Shown here in pieces: positions 1 through 8,900 of a DNA stretch of 64,000 nucleotides. The stretch covers positions 1 to 64,000 of the forward strand of contig NZ_NRRQ01000003.1 in the NCBI RefSeq assembly GCF_016583745.1. The letters run 5' to 3'. The notes below the pieces were generated by a model. That model was not told the DNA's origin and did not search any database. It saw only the letters and a program-made list of their open reading frames with translations. The position numbers and the translations under genes were made by a program. Position 1 is the stretch's first letter. Each line of letters begins with the position of its first letter. This DNA comes from Chromatium okenii. Its GTDB lineage: Bacteria > Pseudomonadota > Gammaproteobacteria > Chromatiales > Chromatiaceae.

Positions 1-57
1 CGGAGTAGCGATTAAAAACTGAATGTAATCTTGTTCGGTACATTTTGCAGCGTTCAT
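1..57 (-). CDS. Transposase, N-terminal fragment (runs off left edge)
   Basis: Reading leftward from an ATG at 55-57 the frame stays open to the window edge and gives 19 residues beginning MNAAKCTEQDYIQFLIATP. This resembles the start of a family of insertion-sequence transposases that open with a Cys-Thr-x-x-Asp-Tyr-Ile-x-Phe-Leu-Ile-Ala-Thr segment (recalled from family knowledge, not searched). If correct, an insertion sequence borders the window on the left and its terminal inverted repeat should lie within roughly the first 160 bases. Only a short stretch is visible, so the family is tentative. Confidence 0.45.
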   Translation of the reverse strand, partial: MNAAKCTEQDYIQFLIATP

Positions 58-86
58 CTTTGTATAGCCAAGCCAGAATAAATTGA

Positions 87-845
87 TTGCGGCACAACAG
101 TAGGATTGAAGGTGCTGCGCCGATTTTAACAATCATTTTGTGGTGGATCGACTATATTCTAAAGCTATTTTTGGTCAACTGCGTAACTCCTAAATGTATT
201 GAAAATTTAATTTCGCAGATTGAAGAGACCATTGAGGAACTTGAGCCTCACGACTATTTTAATGAATCATTAAGGCGTAATTCAAATGCTTTGCTTCATC
301 TGTTCTATTGTAATTATGAAAGAATAAAGGAAAACGAGTTTAGTAAGATTGATGAAAGAATTGAAATTTGTAGAAGAACAATAGTTGATAAGCATGGTGA
401 AATAAACTACTATGTAATTGCACAACAATTACCGCTTTTTATTATTAATCTATATTTTAATAGTAAGGTTTTTACTAATGAAAAATATAACTATATTCCG
501 TTGCTTAACCATAAGAAATCAGACATTAGGATTGTAACGTATTATTGTTTGTGGAACATCAGAGCTGAAATAAACAACGAAAAAATAATAGAATGTTTAC
601 TACTTAATATCGCGGAAACCTTAGGTTATGTAGAAGAAGCTGTTGGGCTGCTTTTTGGAATAATAAACGATGAAGATGATTTTTTTAAAATTGCGTTAAA
701 TTATACTCCACCCAACAACTGGACTGAGCAATTCAAGAGTAGGATTAGTCAGGTTAAAGAAAACAACCTACTTTCACATTGCTACTTAGAAATGCTCAAC
801 GAAGAAGTAAAAACGCTTAAGCATATAGAAAATATGTTGGAATAA
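87..845 (+). CDS. Hypothetical protein, A+T-rich, possibly 5'-truncated
   Basis: I do not recognise this gene. The open frame begins at a TTG with no convincing ribosome-binding site and gives 252 residues. From about residue 30 on, it is mainly amphipathic helices rich in Lys, Glu, Ile and Asn, with paired-helix blocks that could form a HEAT- or TPR-like solenoid; no signal peptide or clear catalytic motif is visible. Base composition is much more A+T-rich than the housekeeping genes from 4 kb on, suggesting acquired DNA. The first 25 or so codons overlap what may be the flank of the insertion sequence starting at 57, so the native start may have been lost. The stop lies two bases before the first copy of the boundary repeat at 848. 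Confidence 0.5.
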   Translation: MRHNSRIEGAAPILTIILWWIDYILKLFLVNCVTPKCIENLISQIEETIEELEPHDYFNESLRRNSNALLHLFYCNYERIKENEFSKIDERIEICRRTIVDKHGEINYYVIAQQLPLFIINLYFNSKVFTNEKYNYIPLLNHKKSDIRIVTYYCLWNIRAEINNEKIIECLLLNIAETLGYVEEAVGLLFGIINDEDDFFKIALNYTPPNNWTEQFKSRISQVKENNLLSHCYLEMLNEEVKTLKHIENMLE

Positions 846-1079
846 ATAGCAGCGTAGGTTGGGTTGCTGCTTTTGGCAATTAACCACCTAAACGGCGCAA
901 TGCTTATTCAAAGTTTTCAATTAAAAACCCTCACTTTCTAACTAAAATGGGGGTTTATTTTTTTATTGAGGTTCCTGTTTGATCGGAGCATCTATGAATT
1001 ATTTTCGTCAGTGTTGACGAATTTTTAGTTTGCCTTGAGCCTCAGATTCGAGGTCGAAATCTCGTTAGGGTCAAAAGAC
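846..1079. other. Intergenic stretch with boundary repeat and weak terminator-like hairpin
   Basis: No gene is seen. Besides the repeat at 848-904 there is a weak inverted repeat, AAACCC at 925-930 with GGGTTT at 951-956, followed by a T-rich run, which could be a poor terminator. CGTTAG at 1063-1068 precedes the next gene; the same hexamer precedes the genes at 1587 and 2203. Confidence 0.4.
848..904 (+). repeat. Boundary repeat copy 1 of the toxin-antitoxin array
   Basis: Begins with AGCAGCGTAGGTTGGGTTGC, shared almost exactly with 1462 and 2031, then TGCTTTTGGCAATTAACC and ACCTAAACGGCGCAAT, the last also present at about 2715-2730. It follows the stop codon of the preceding gene directly. 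The hairpin arm is less perfect here than in copies 2 and 4. Confidence 0.7.
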
Positions 1080-1490
1080 ATGACTTGTTCTGGCACCATC
1101 TGTGTGAAATGCGGTGAATCGCTTGAATCCATCGACTTGGCGGCTGCGCCACGAATTCCCTGCCCACGCTGCGGCAGTACTACACGCGCCTTTACAGAGA
1201 TGATCATTGATGGTCTACGCATATTCGATTCTCTGCACGGACGCCTCAAACGTCCATCTCTCCCAAGCAATAAAAAAATACGCTGGGAGTCGTTTACCGG
1301 TTATGAATTCAGTCATGACCGCCAAAAGATGGTTCAAAAAGTACGTATGTTTGACAAAGATACCGACGAGTACGTGGAGCGCGTTATAGATATCGAGACT
1401 GGTGAGATCATTCATGAATGCGTTGAACCATTAACTAAGCATGTTGGACATGGCACAACAAAGCAGCGTAGGTTGGGTTGCCGTTTTTAG
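1080..1490 (+). CDS. Small zinc-ribbon protein, hypothetical
   Basis: The protein is about 136 residues if started at ATG 1080 (AGGG lies about 10 bases upstream), rather than from the TTG at 1035. Near the N terminus are two Cys-x2-Cys knuckles (CVKC and CPRC) about 19 residues apart, as in a one-metal zinc ribbon. The rest is charged and soluble, with no membrane segment. The reading frame runs straight into the boundary repeat at 1462, so the last ten residues (TKQRRLGCRF) and the stop codon are encoded by the repeat itself. I do not recognise a function; zinc ribbons of this size may bind nucleic acid or a partner protein. Confidence 0.55.
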   Translation: MTCSGTICVKCGESLESIDLAAAPRIPCPRCGSTTRAFTEMIIDGLRIFDSLHGRLKRPSLPSNKKIRWESFTGYEFSHDRQKMVQKVRMFDKDTDEYVERVIDIETGEIIHECVEPLTKHVGHGTTKQRRLGCRF

Positions 1491-1500
1491 CAACCCAACA
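1462..1500 (+). repeat. Boundary repeat copy 2 (hairpin)
   Basis: AGCAGCGTA followed by a ten-base inverted repeat, GTTGGGTTGC and GCAACCCAAC, around a CGTTTTTA loop. It is the best-formed hairpin of the four copies. It contains the stop codon of the zinc-ribbon gene and precedes the hicA gene by about 90 bases. Confidence 0.75.
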
Positions 1501-1586
1501 ACTAGCAACATTGAACCACGCAGACGGCACTGCGCTCATTCTGCAACGCTATACCAGCGAGGTTGTTTAACCTACTCGTTAGGAAA

Positions 1587-1802
1587 ATGGGGTTTCCAGT
1601 GCCACAGAAGATTCGTGACTTGCTCAAAAGGCTGAAACACGCCGGCTTTACGGAAATTACTGGAGGTGGAAAAGGATCGCACCGAAAGTTTGTTCACCCG
1701 AAATACCTTGGTGCAGTGACAGTGAGCGGACAGTCAGGTGATGACGCGAAGCAATATCAAGAAAAAGATGTCGTGCAAGCAATTGAAATGGTGAGCAAAT
1801 GA
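1587..1802 (+). CDS. hicA: HicA-type mRNA interferase toxin
   Basis: A 71-residue protein with the double-stranded-RNA-binding-like fold typical of HicA: an N-terminal helix (KIRDLLKRLKHAGF), then GSHRKF with the catalytic His, then a basic strand and a C-terminal helix. HicA toxins cleave mRNA in the cytoplasm and are held inactive by HicB. ATG 1587 is preferred over the upstream TTG at 1563 because AGGA lies just before it and family members start at this point. The stop overlaps the hicB start by four bases (ATGA), so the pair is translationally coupled, toxin first as usual for hicAB. Confidence 0.85.
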   Translation: MGFPVPQKIRDLLKRLKHAGFTEITGGGKGSHRKFVHPKYLGAVTVSGQSGDDAKQYQEKDVVQAIEMVSK

Positions 1803-2020
1803 AAGCGTTCGATAAGTATCATAAATGGGTGGATTGGAGTGAGGAAGATCAGGTTTATATCGGCAGATGCCCTGACCTCATCACCGGAATACATGGAGAT
1901 GATCCTATCGCTCTTTATAGCGAGCTTTGCGCTGTCGTTGAGGATGTAATCCGCCACTTTAACGCTGAACAGCGACCACTTCCGGAGCCACGAGTTCGCC
2001 CTATGCGCGAAGTCGCTTAA
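1799..2020 (+). CDS. hicB: HicB-like antitoxin
   Basis: A 73-residue partner of the preceding HicA. It has the HicB N-terminal half-RNase-H-like pattern: short strands with a WSEEDQVYIGRCPDL segment where canonical HicB has WSEEDG-x-Y-x-A-x-CP-x-L, then a helix carrying Tyr-Ser-Glu-Leu. It is short and lacks an obvious C-terminal DNA-binding helix-turn-helix or ribbon-helix-helix, so it may neutralise the toxin without strong autoregulation. Overlap with hicA and the small size support the assignment. Confidence 0.8.
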   Translation: MKAFDKYHKWVDWSEEDQVYIGRCPDLITGIHGDDPIALYSELCAVVEDVIRHFNAEQRPLPEPRVRPMREVA

Positions 2021-2030
2021 GAGAATGTTT

Positions 2031-2069
2031 AGCAGCGTAGGTTAGGTTGCTGCTTTTAACAACCCAACA
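2031..2069 (+). repeat. Boundary repeat copy 3
   Basis: AGCAGCGTAGGTTAGGTTGC, then TGCTTTTAACAACCCAAC: the same layout as copies 1, 2 and 4 with a few substitutions that weaken the hairpin. It starts ten bases after the hicB stop. Confidence 0.7.
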
Positions 2070-2202
2070 TTCAATCAATCGGAACCTAACTGGCTGCTGC
2101 ACCGGAGACCGCGCCATTGTAATTAAAGTACCGCAAGGTGCGACTTCGGTGAGCAAAGACGTTAGCTAAAAGCAGCAACACCAAAAATTAAGCACATCGC
2201 GC

Positions 2203-2442
2203 ATGAAGATCGAATTAAAACCTCAAGCGATTAAAGATTTACGCAGTCTTCAGAAACAGGACGCTGCCCGTATTTTGGAGAAACTCAGTCAACTGGAACA
2301 TGAATTTAGCGGAGATATTAAGCGCCTAACGAACTTTACTCCTGAGTATCGTCTTCGCGTTGGTAACTACCGTGTTCTTTTTGAGATCGAAGAATCTGCA
2401 ATCGTCGTATATCGCGTAATGAATCGAAAACACGTTTACTAA
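2203..2442 (+). CDS. RelE/ParE-family toxin
   Basis: A 79-residue basic protein with the RelE/ParE fold signature: an N-terminal strand, a helical hairpin (AIKDLRSLQKQDAARILEKL), then strands carrying the characteristic YRLRVGNYRVLFEI segment and a C-terminal strand with Arg, His and Tyr (RVMNRKHVY). This family inhibits translation as a ribosome-dependent ribonuclease (RelE) or poisons gyrase (ParE); the conserved basic and aromatic residues near the end fit the RelE side better, but the sequence alone does not decide. The gene is followed 12 bases later by its likely antitoxin. Toxin-before-antitoxin is the reverse of classical relBE. Confidence 0.85.
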   Translation: MKIELKPQAIKDLRSLQKQDAARILEKLSQLEHEFSGDIKRLTNFTPEYRLRVGNYRVLFEIEESAIVVYRVMNRKHVY

Positions 2443-2454
2443 AAGAGGTAATCA

Positions 2455-2652
2455 ATGAATCTGCATCCGCAATTCATAGGACAAAACGGAGCCGAAGAAT
2501 ACGCAATTCTTCCAATTAAAGAATTTCGTGCGCTCACAGAGGTTCTTGAAGACTATCAAGATATAAAGAATCTGCGTAGTGCCAAGCGAGCTGAGGCTAC
2601 ACAAAAATCAACATCTTTGCCTGATGTCATCAGTGAACTTGACCTACGATAA
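2455..2652 (+). CDS. Phd/YefM-like antitoxin
   Basis: A 65-residue acidic protein preceded by AGAGGTAATCA, a good ribosome-binding site. The N-terminal part (EEYAILPIKEFRALTEVLEDYQD) resembles the Phd/YefM dimerisation domain, in which a short strand and loop are followed by a helix. The C-terminal third is charged and probably disordered until it wraps the toxin, as usual for these antitoxins. It lies directly downstream of the RelE-like gene and ends ten bases before repeat copy 4. Confidence 0.7.
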   Translation: MNLHPQFIGQNGAEEYAILPIKEFRALTEVLEDYQDIKNLRSAKRAEATQKSTSLPDVISELDLR

Positions 2653-2661
2653 CAGCTAACA

Positions 2662-2735
2662 AGCAGCGCAAATTGGGTTGCCGTTCTTAGCAACCCAACA
2701 TCAGCAATCAACACCTAAACGGCGCAATACTTAAC
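2662..2735 (+). repeat. Boundary repeat copy 4 with downstream arm
   Basis: AGCAGCGCAAATTGGGTTGC, loop CGTTCTTA, GCAACCCAACA: a nine-base hairpin. About 15 bases further on it carries ACCTAAACGGCGCAATACTTA, nearly identical to the sequence after copy 1. It lies between the relE-type pair and the hicBA pair. Confidence 0.7.
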
Positions 2736-2755
2736 AAGTTTATAAAGGCGCAACA

Positions 2756-2947
2756 ATGACAACACTTAAGTATATTTATTGGCAAGATGAAGACATGTGG
2801 CTTGGATACCTTGAAGAATATCCAGATTATATGACGCAGGGAGATACGCCAGAAGAGCTACAGGAAAATCTAAGAGACATCTACCAAGAATTGACTAATA
2901 ATTCTATTCCGTCTGTGCGTCATGTTGGAGAACTCGCAGTCGCATGA
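2756..2947 (+). CDS. hicB: HicB-family antitoxin (short)
   Basis: A 63-residue acidic protein. The sequence YIYWQDEDMWLGYLEEYPDYMTQGDTPEELQENLRDIY matches the HicB N-terminal half: two strands with Trp and Tyr, then Gly-x-Thr-x-x-Glu-x-x-x-Asn-(Leu/Ile) leading into a helix. There is no C-terminal DNA-binding extension. It overlaps the following hicA by four bases (ATGA). Here the antitoxin comes first, the opposite order to the pair at 1587-2020, so the two pairs are not a simple duplication. Confidence 0.85.
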   Translation: MTTLKYIYWQDEDMWLGYLEEYPDYMTQGDTPEELQENLRDIYQELTNNSIPSVRHVGELAVA

Positions 2948-3117
2948 AAAGACGCGAACTAATCGCTCGATTGCAAAGAATAGGCTGCGTTTTAATCCGG
3001 CATGGCAGTAAACACGATTGGTATCAAAATCCGCTGACCAAAGAATCACAGCCTGTGCCGCGACATATCGAAATTAAAGACGTTCTCGCCAATCACATTC
3101 TAAAAAAGTTGAGTTGA
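2944..3117 (+). CDS. hicA: HicA-family toxin (57 residues)
   Basis: A very short gene (57 codons plus stop) starting inside the hicB stop codon. The protein MKRRELIARLQRIGCVLIRH continues with a GSKHDWY motif, where the His is the expected HicA catalytic residue, then a basic strand and a helix (IEIKDVLANHILKKL). Size and motif spacing agree with compact HicA toxins, which bind and cut mRNA. It closes the toxin-antitoxin array; no fifth copy of the boundary repeat is seen after it. Confidence 0.85.
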   Translation: MKRRELIARLQRIGCVLIRHGSKHDWYQNPLTKESQPVPRHIEIKDVLANHILKKLS

Positions 3118-3178
3118 GCGAGTTAGCTTAATTATTCAGTTCTGCGCTATGCGGTAAATTTAGCAACTGTTTTTTATC

Positions 3179-3868
3179 ATGCTTTCATCATCCCACCCCG
3201 CAAAAATTGCTCGTCGTGCCATGCTGCGTTGGCAGCGCGGAGCAACCATTCCCGAATTGACCGATTATTTTGTTCACGCGCTGCCGCAACCTGAATTGAT
3301 GCAGCAGTTGCTCATTGCGTCTCCCGCTTTACTGTTGCCATTACAAATCGCTTTGCAGCAAGCAATCATCATTCGTGAACAACAAATCGCAACAAAAGCA
3401 TTGCGGCAATTGGAAACAACGCAAAAAACCCTTATTCCAACGATTGATGATGAGCAATTACTGCGCGACATGGTTGAGCAATGCCGCAGCGATGGCAGTT
3501 TAACGCGCTGGTTAGCAGGTTTATCACCTCAGCAACGAGATAAATTAGGTACGCCTGCTGAACGACACGCTGCAATTGCGTTGCGAAAACAAGGCGTTAC
3601 TGCTTCAATAGCGCGGCAAATTCTCAATTGCTCTCTCACTGAATTAAATCGCTGGACGCAAGAAAATCGTTTGCAAGTGCTATATCAACGCACATTGATG
3701 CTGCCAAAACAAACGCTGGCACGGTTTTGGTTACGCAGCGATTTAGAAGCTGTCATTCCGCAACTCGTCGCATGGCTCAGCGAATGGAATCAACGCAAAA
3801 CGGCTAAACGGACGCGCTTGCGTTTGGTTAAAGTCAAGCAACACGCCGAATCAACGTCGCCAAAATAA
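3179..3868 (+). CDS. Hypothetical protein, helical and basic
   Basis: I do not recognise this 229-residue protein. It is almost entirely helical, rich in Leu, Gln, Arg and Thr. Residues 110-165 read like tandem helix-turn-helix units (one around AERHAAIALRKQGVTASIARQILN, the next around SLTELNRWTQE), suggesting a DNA-binding protein. The last 25 residues are strongly basic. There is no signal peptide or membrane segment. It stands alone between the toxin-antitoxin array and typA, in the same direction. A regulator is possible but unproven. Confidence 0.55.
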   Translation: MLSSSHPAKIARRAMLRWQRGATIPELTDYFVHALPQPELMQQLLIASPALLLPLQIALQQAIIIREQQIATKALRQLETTQKTLIPTIDDEQLLRDMVEQCRSDGSLTRWLAGLSPQQRDKLGTPAERHAAIALRKQGVTASIARQILNCSLTELNRWTQENRLQVLYQRTLMLPKQTLARFWLRSDLEAVIPQLVAWLSEWNQRKTAKRTRLRLVKVKQHAESTSPK

Positions 3869-4048
3869 CGTTGACAACCTTGCGCAAGCACTCAAAACGC
3901 GCTCGCTCCCGCCTAAAGACGCCAAACAGCATATACTTACCCCGCTAGTTGCCCCGCATTTTGGCAACATCCCCAGCGGTGTACCGCTAAATTCCTGATT
4001 TTTAAGCCTAAATTTTTCTTTTGTGACCGTTTTTTGGAGCTTGCCCTC

Positions 4049-5866
4049 GTGATCGAAACTCTTCGCAACATCGCCATCATCGCCCACGTCGATCATGGAA
4101 AAACCACGTTGGTGGACAAGCTCTTACAGCAGTCTGGCACCCTCGGCGACCGTTTTGGCCCGGTGGAGCGCGTGATGGATTCCAATGCGCTGGAGAAAGA
4201 ACGCGGGATCACAATTCTGTCGAAAAACACCGCCATTCGTTGGAATGATTACCGCATTAACATCGTTGACACGCCCGGACACGCCGATTTTGGCGGCGAG
4301 GTCGAGCGCGTGTTGTCGATGGTGGATTCCGTGTTGCTGCTGGTCGATGCGCAGGAAGGGCCGATGCCGCAGACCCGTTTTGTGACCAGCAAAGCGTTCG
4401 CGCACGGGCTGCGCCCGATTGTCGTGATTAACAAAATTGACCGCCCCGGCGCACGTCCCGATTGGGTGATTGATCAGGTGTTTGAGCTGTTTGATCGGCT
4501 CGGTGCGACCGATGAACAGCTTGATTTTCCAATCGTTTACGCCTCCGCCATCAACGGTTATGCCGGGCTAGACAACACCGTCAACGGTGGCGACATGACG
4601 CCGTTATTTGAGGCGATTGTTGAGCATTGCCCCGCGCCAGAGGTCGATCCCGATTCGCCGTTTCAAATGCAAATTTCGACGCTCAATTACAACTCGTTTG
4701 TGGGCGCGATTGCGGTCGGGCGCATCCGTCACGGCAGCGTGCGTCCCAATCAACAGGTCGTCGTGGTCAAGCCCGATGGCGAACGTTATAAAGCCAAAAT
4801 TGGCTTAGTTTACGGCTACTTAGGTTTGGATCGTTACGAAGTGCCCTCGGCATCGGCGGGCGACATCGTGGCGCTGACCGGCATCGACGCGCCCAACGTA
4901 TCCGACACGCTCTGCCATCCCGATCACGCTTACGCGCTGCCGGCGCTGACGGTGGACGAGCCGACCGTGACCATGACGTTTCAAGTAAATACTTCGCCGT
5001 TTTGTGGGCGCGACGGCAAATACTTGACCTCGCGGCAATTAAAAGATCGTTTAGAACGCGAGTTAATTCATAACGTCGCGCTGCGGGTTGAAGAAGGGAA
5101 TGATCCCGAAAAGTTTCGAGTTTCCGGGCGCGGTGAATTGCATTTATCCATTCTGCTCGAAAATATGCGCCGTGAAGGTTATGAAATGGCGGTATCGCGT
5201 CCTGAAGTGATTTTCCGTGAAATTAACGGGCAGATTTGCGAACCGTATGAACAATTAACGGTTGATATTGATGAGACCGCGCAGGGCGCAATTATGCAGG
5301 CGTTAGGTGAACGGCGCGGCGAATTAAAAGATATGATTCCAGATGGTAAAGGGCGGGTGCGTTTGGATTATGAAATTCCGTCACGCGGCTTGATTGGGTT
5401 TCAAACAGAATTCATGTCGCTGACCTCCGGCACTGGTTTGAAATATCATATCTTTGATCGTTATCGTCCGGCAAATCAGAGCGGAATTGCGCCGCGTCGC
5501 AATGGCGCATTGATTTCTAATGGCACCGGCAAAGCCTTGGGTTATGCGTTATTTAGTTTGCAAGAACGCGGGCGCATGATGGTTTCACCCGGTGAAGAAG
5601 TCTATGAAGGACAGGTCGTTGGCATTCATTCGCGTGATAACGATTTGACCGTCAATCCGTTGAAAGCCAAGCAGTTGACCAATATCCGCGCTGCTGGTTC
5701 GGATGAGAACATTTTATTAACGCCGCCGATTAAGTTTACGCTGGAGCAGGCGTTAGAATTTATTGAAGATGATGAATTGGTGGAGATCACGCCGAAAGCC
5801 ATTCGGGTGCGCAAGCGTCATTTAACTGAGAACGAGCGCAAACGCAGTTCCCGCATTAAAGTTTAG
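4049..5866 (+). CDS. typA: Ribosome-associated GTPase TypA/BipA
   Basis: A translational GTPase of 605 residues that binds the ribosome and acts in 50S assembly and stress or cold adaptation. Visible motifs are G1 [11 protein letters not shown]2/G3 around ERGITI and DTPGHADF, G4 NKID, the elongation-factor-like domain II, and the C-terminal domains with the BipA-specific [12 protein letters not shown] region. The start is taken as GTG 4049, giving [10 protein letters not shown] as in the family, with GGAG about ten bases upstream, rather than the TTG at 4034. Length matches the family at about 600 residues. It is followed by a strong bidirectional terminator and faces mutS. Confidence 0.95.
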   Translation: MIETLRNIAIIAHVDHGKTTLVDKLLQQSGTLGDRFGPVERVMDSNALEKERGITILSKNTAIRWNDYRINIVDTPGHADFGGEVERVLSMVDSVLLLVDAQEGPMPQTRFVTSKAFAHGLRPIVVINKIDRPGARPDWVIDQVFELFDRLGATDEQLDFPIVYASAINGYAGLDNTVNGGDMTPLFEAIVEHCPAPEVDPDSPFQMQISTLNYNSFVGAIAVGRIRHGSVRPNQQVVVVKPDGERYKAKIGLVYGYLGLDRYEVPSASAGDIVALTGIDAPNVSDTLCHPDHAYALPALTVDEPTVTMTFQVNTSPFCGRDGKYLTSRQLKDRLERELIHNVALRVEEGNDPEKFRVSGRGELHLSILLENMRREGYEMAVSRPEVIFREINGQICEPYEQLTVDIDETAQGAIMQALGERRGELKDMIPDGKGRVRLDYEIPSRGLIGFQTEFMSLTSGTGLKYHIFDRYRPANQSGIAPRRNGALISNGTGKALGYALFSLQERGRMMVSPGEEVYEGQVVGIHSRDNDLTVNPLKAKQLTNIRAAGSDENILLTPPIKFTLEQALEFIEDDELVEITPKAIRVRKRHLTENERKRSSRIKV

Positions 5867-5890
5867 CTGTTCAGCATGTTGTGTTAAATA

Positions 5891-5919
5891 AAAAAGCCGC
5901 CCCAGTTTGGCGGCTTTTT
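5891..5919. terminator. Bidirectional intrinsic terminator between typA and mutS
   Basis: AAAAAGCCGCC, a seven-base loop and GGCGGCTTTTT form an eleven-pair stem with A and T runs on either side. It can end both the rightward typA transcript and the leftward mutS transcript, which converge here. Confidence 0.9.
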
Positions 5920-5933
5920 TATGTGTGGCGCAT

Positions 5934-8900
5934 TTACTTGGTTTCATTCAATAACGCCCGCAGTCGATATAATGCCGCCAATGCGTCACGCGGCGTTAAT
6001 TCATCAGGATTTAATTCACGCAGCGCGATATGCAATGGAGATTCCGATTCTGGCTGCGGCGCAGGTTGTGATTCTGGCGCGGTAAATAACGGCAATTGTG
6101 GCGGTTCCCGTTCTGCTTGTCGCCGCGCTCCAGCTTCTAAATCGCGCAACCGCGCCCGCGCTCGTTCAATCACCACTCGCGGCACTCCCGCCAGCGCCGC
6201 CACTGCTAAACCATAACTTTGGCTGGCTGCGCCCGCGTGGACGCGATGTAAAAAGACAATTGAATGCCCGTGCTCAACTGCATCTAAATGCACATTCGCA
6301 ATTCCAGAGTGCGTGTCTGCTAATTGCGTTAATTCAAAATAATGGGTTGCAAATAAACTCAATGCGCCAATGCGGGTCGCTAATTCCACTGCACACGCCC
6401 ATGCTAACGATAACCCATCAAAGGTGCTGGTGCCGCGTCCAATTTCATCCATTAACACTAAACTTTGTGCCGTCGCGTTATTCAAAATGTTGGCGGTTTC
6501 TTCCATTTCTACCATGAATGTAGAGCGCCCGCCCGCTAAATCATCAGAAGCGCCAATCCGCGAAAAGATGCGATCAATAGGGCCAATGCGTGCCGTTTGC
6601 GCGGGAACAAAACTGCCGCTATACGCCAATAATACAATTAAAGCTGTTTGGCGCATGTATGTTGAATTGTGGCTAACGAATCCGTTTGCAATATAAGCAT
6701 GTTCTTGTGTCACACTTAAATCAAACACTTCAGCATCTTGCGCAGTTACACTGACAATATGATCGTAAAAATAGTTGTTTTTATAAAGTGTTTCTAGTTC
6801 TGCATCAGGCAAAGCTGCTGATTTTTTCTTGTGAGTCAAGCGAAAACCAACGCGCTGATGAAAAAGAATTGCATTTTCGCCATCAATACAAATAATGTAG
6901 TTTGGATGACAGGTTGTTTTTTTCGTTCTCAACGCAGCAATGATGCCAAAATTTAATAAAACTAACTGCACCTGGGTTGCCATTTGATAAGAAGATGTAG
7001 AGAGTTCAACGTTGCCATAACGATTGTCTACTGTTCCGTCTGTATCAAATAAGCCTTGTAAAAAAGCGACGACTATTTCTTTTGGTGCAATCAAAATACT
7101 CTCTGGAATGTATTTATGCAGCGAATTCACATATTCCAAACCTAGTTGCGCAAAAAACATTCTGATTTGCAGACTGCACAGCCGATACCGATATTGCGGT
7201 GTTTCGACGACAGTATAATGAAATAAATCTGCGCAAATTTTCGTAAAGGCGTCCGTGATGTCACGATCAGCATTCGTGAAGTCCAGATAATTTTTATAAA
7301 TCAATGACCCATCACCAATAAGCAGCCCCATTAAATAAGCTAAATCGCTGCTCAATTTATTCGGTAGCGGATACTGTTTTTTGAGATTGCGAATTTTGGG
7401 CAATGCAGGAATAGCAACAGTTTTGCCCCACAAGTCGATATGCCGATCAATAATGATGATTTCGTTACCGCGTAAATCACCCAAACAACACCACTGTTCA
7501 TCACCATTGTCGGTTTTAATGCGTACTTTGTGTTCGGCAGTTCCTTTTAAACTAAACCCATACCCAGTGGTGATTTTAATGGTTTTTTGAATACCACCAG
7601 AATAAAAATGTGTCGCAGTTTGTTGTGTGTGTAAACTTTTAACAATGACGTTGTGCGCTAAAGGTGCAAAATCATGTTCCGGTGCGCAATGCGGTTTTAA
7701 TGCTGCGAGTGACATCAGCCCTTGTGATGTAAAAATGAAAGTATTGGCGGCTAAACATTTCCCTCCCATATTTGGCCCAGTAATCATTAACATTTGTTGC
7801 GTTGCGTTGAGCTGTAAATCATTGGCAACAAACGGTAAATCTAAAATGCGTTCCACAACCGGATGTCGCCCTTCAATAATATCAAGCTGGCGCGTACTGG
7901 TGAATTCAGGGCATTGCCAATGCAGCGTCGCCGCCCGTTCCGCCAAATTAGTGAGCACATCAAGCGTCGCCAATGCGCCAGCGGTGGTGTGCAGCGGCTC
8001 CAACGCCGTCGTCAATTGCATCAGCAGCGCTTCATACAGCATTTTTTCTCGCGCCAGCGCCCGCTCGCGGCTACTCAACACCTTGTCTTCAAACGATTTT
8101 AATTCGGCGGTGATGTAGCGTTCGACGCCTTTTAGCGTCTGTCGGCGCTGATAATCAGGCGGCACCTGTTCTGCTTTGGCGCGACCCAATTCGATGTAAT
8201 AGCCATGCACGCGGTTGTAGCCAACTTTGAGCGTCGGTAAGCCAGTGCGAGCGCGTTCGCGGCTTTCAAAATCCAGCAAAAACTGATCAGCGTGATCCGA
8301 TAGCGCCCGCAATTCATCCAATTCGGCGTCATAACCGGGCGCGATCACGCCACCGTCGCGGATCAACACCGGCGGCTGCGCGAGCAAGGCGCGAGTGAGC
8401 AATTCCAGCACGTCGGAATGTTCACCCAGCTCGGCAGCGATTTGCGCCAATAACGGCGCAGCAGTCGTCGTCAGCACCGCCAACTGTTTCCGCAGTGCCG
8501 GCAGTAGCGCCAGCGAATCGCGCAAGCCAGTCAGATCGCGGGGACGTGCCGAACCGAGCGCAATTCGCGCCAAAATGCGCTCAATATCGCTGCTGCCCGC
8601 CAGCGTTGTGTGCAATTCGGTCACGCTCGCTTCCGCCGCCAGCAGCGCCGTGACGGCCTGATGACGCGAGCCAGCGATCTCCTGCGCCCGCAGCGGACGT
8701 TTGAGCCAGCGCCGCAGCAAGCGACTTCCCATCGCCGTCGCCGTGCGATCAACGATGCCCAGCAACGTGTGCGCCGGGCGTCCGGTCAAACTGGCGGAGA
8801 TTTCGAGATTGCGATGCGTGGCGGCGTCGAGCAGCAGCGCGTCATCGCGTTGCTCGGTGGTCAAGCCACGCAGATGCGGCAGCGTGGCGCATTGGGTGGC

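Noticed and set aside
2086-2168. A canonical integron attC site (ACCTAAC ... GTTAGCT)
   Set aside because: The outer boxes partly fit, but the inner pairing is poor by eye; kept only as a cassette hypothesis in the findings.
847-2735. CRISPR array
   Set aside because: The four repeats are 570-630 bases apart with genes between them and no short spacers; no cas gene is present.
6666-7757. Group I intron or assembly chimera in mutS
   Set aside because: The insertion is in frame throughout, carries intein splicing blocks and endonuclease motifs, and its removal restores the exact P-loop.
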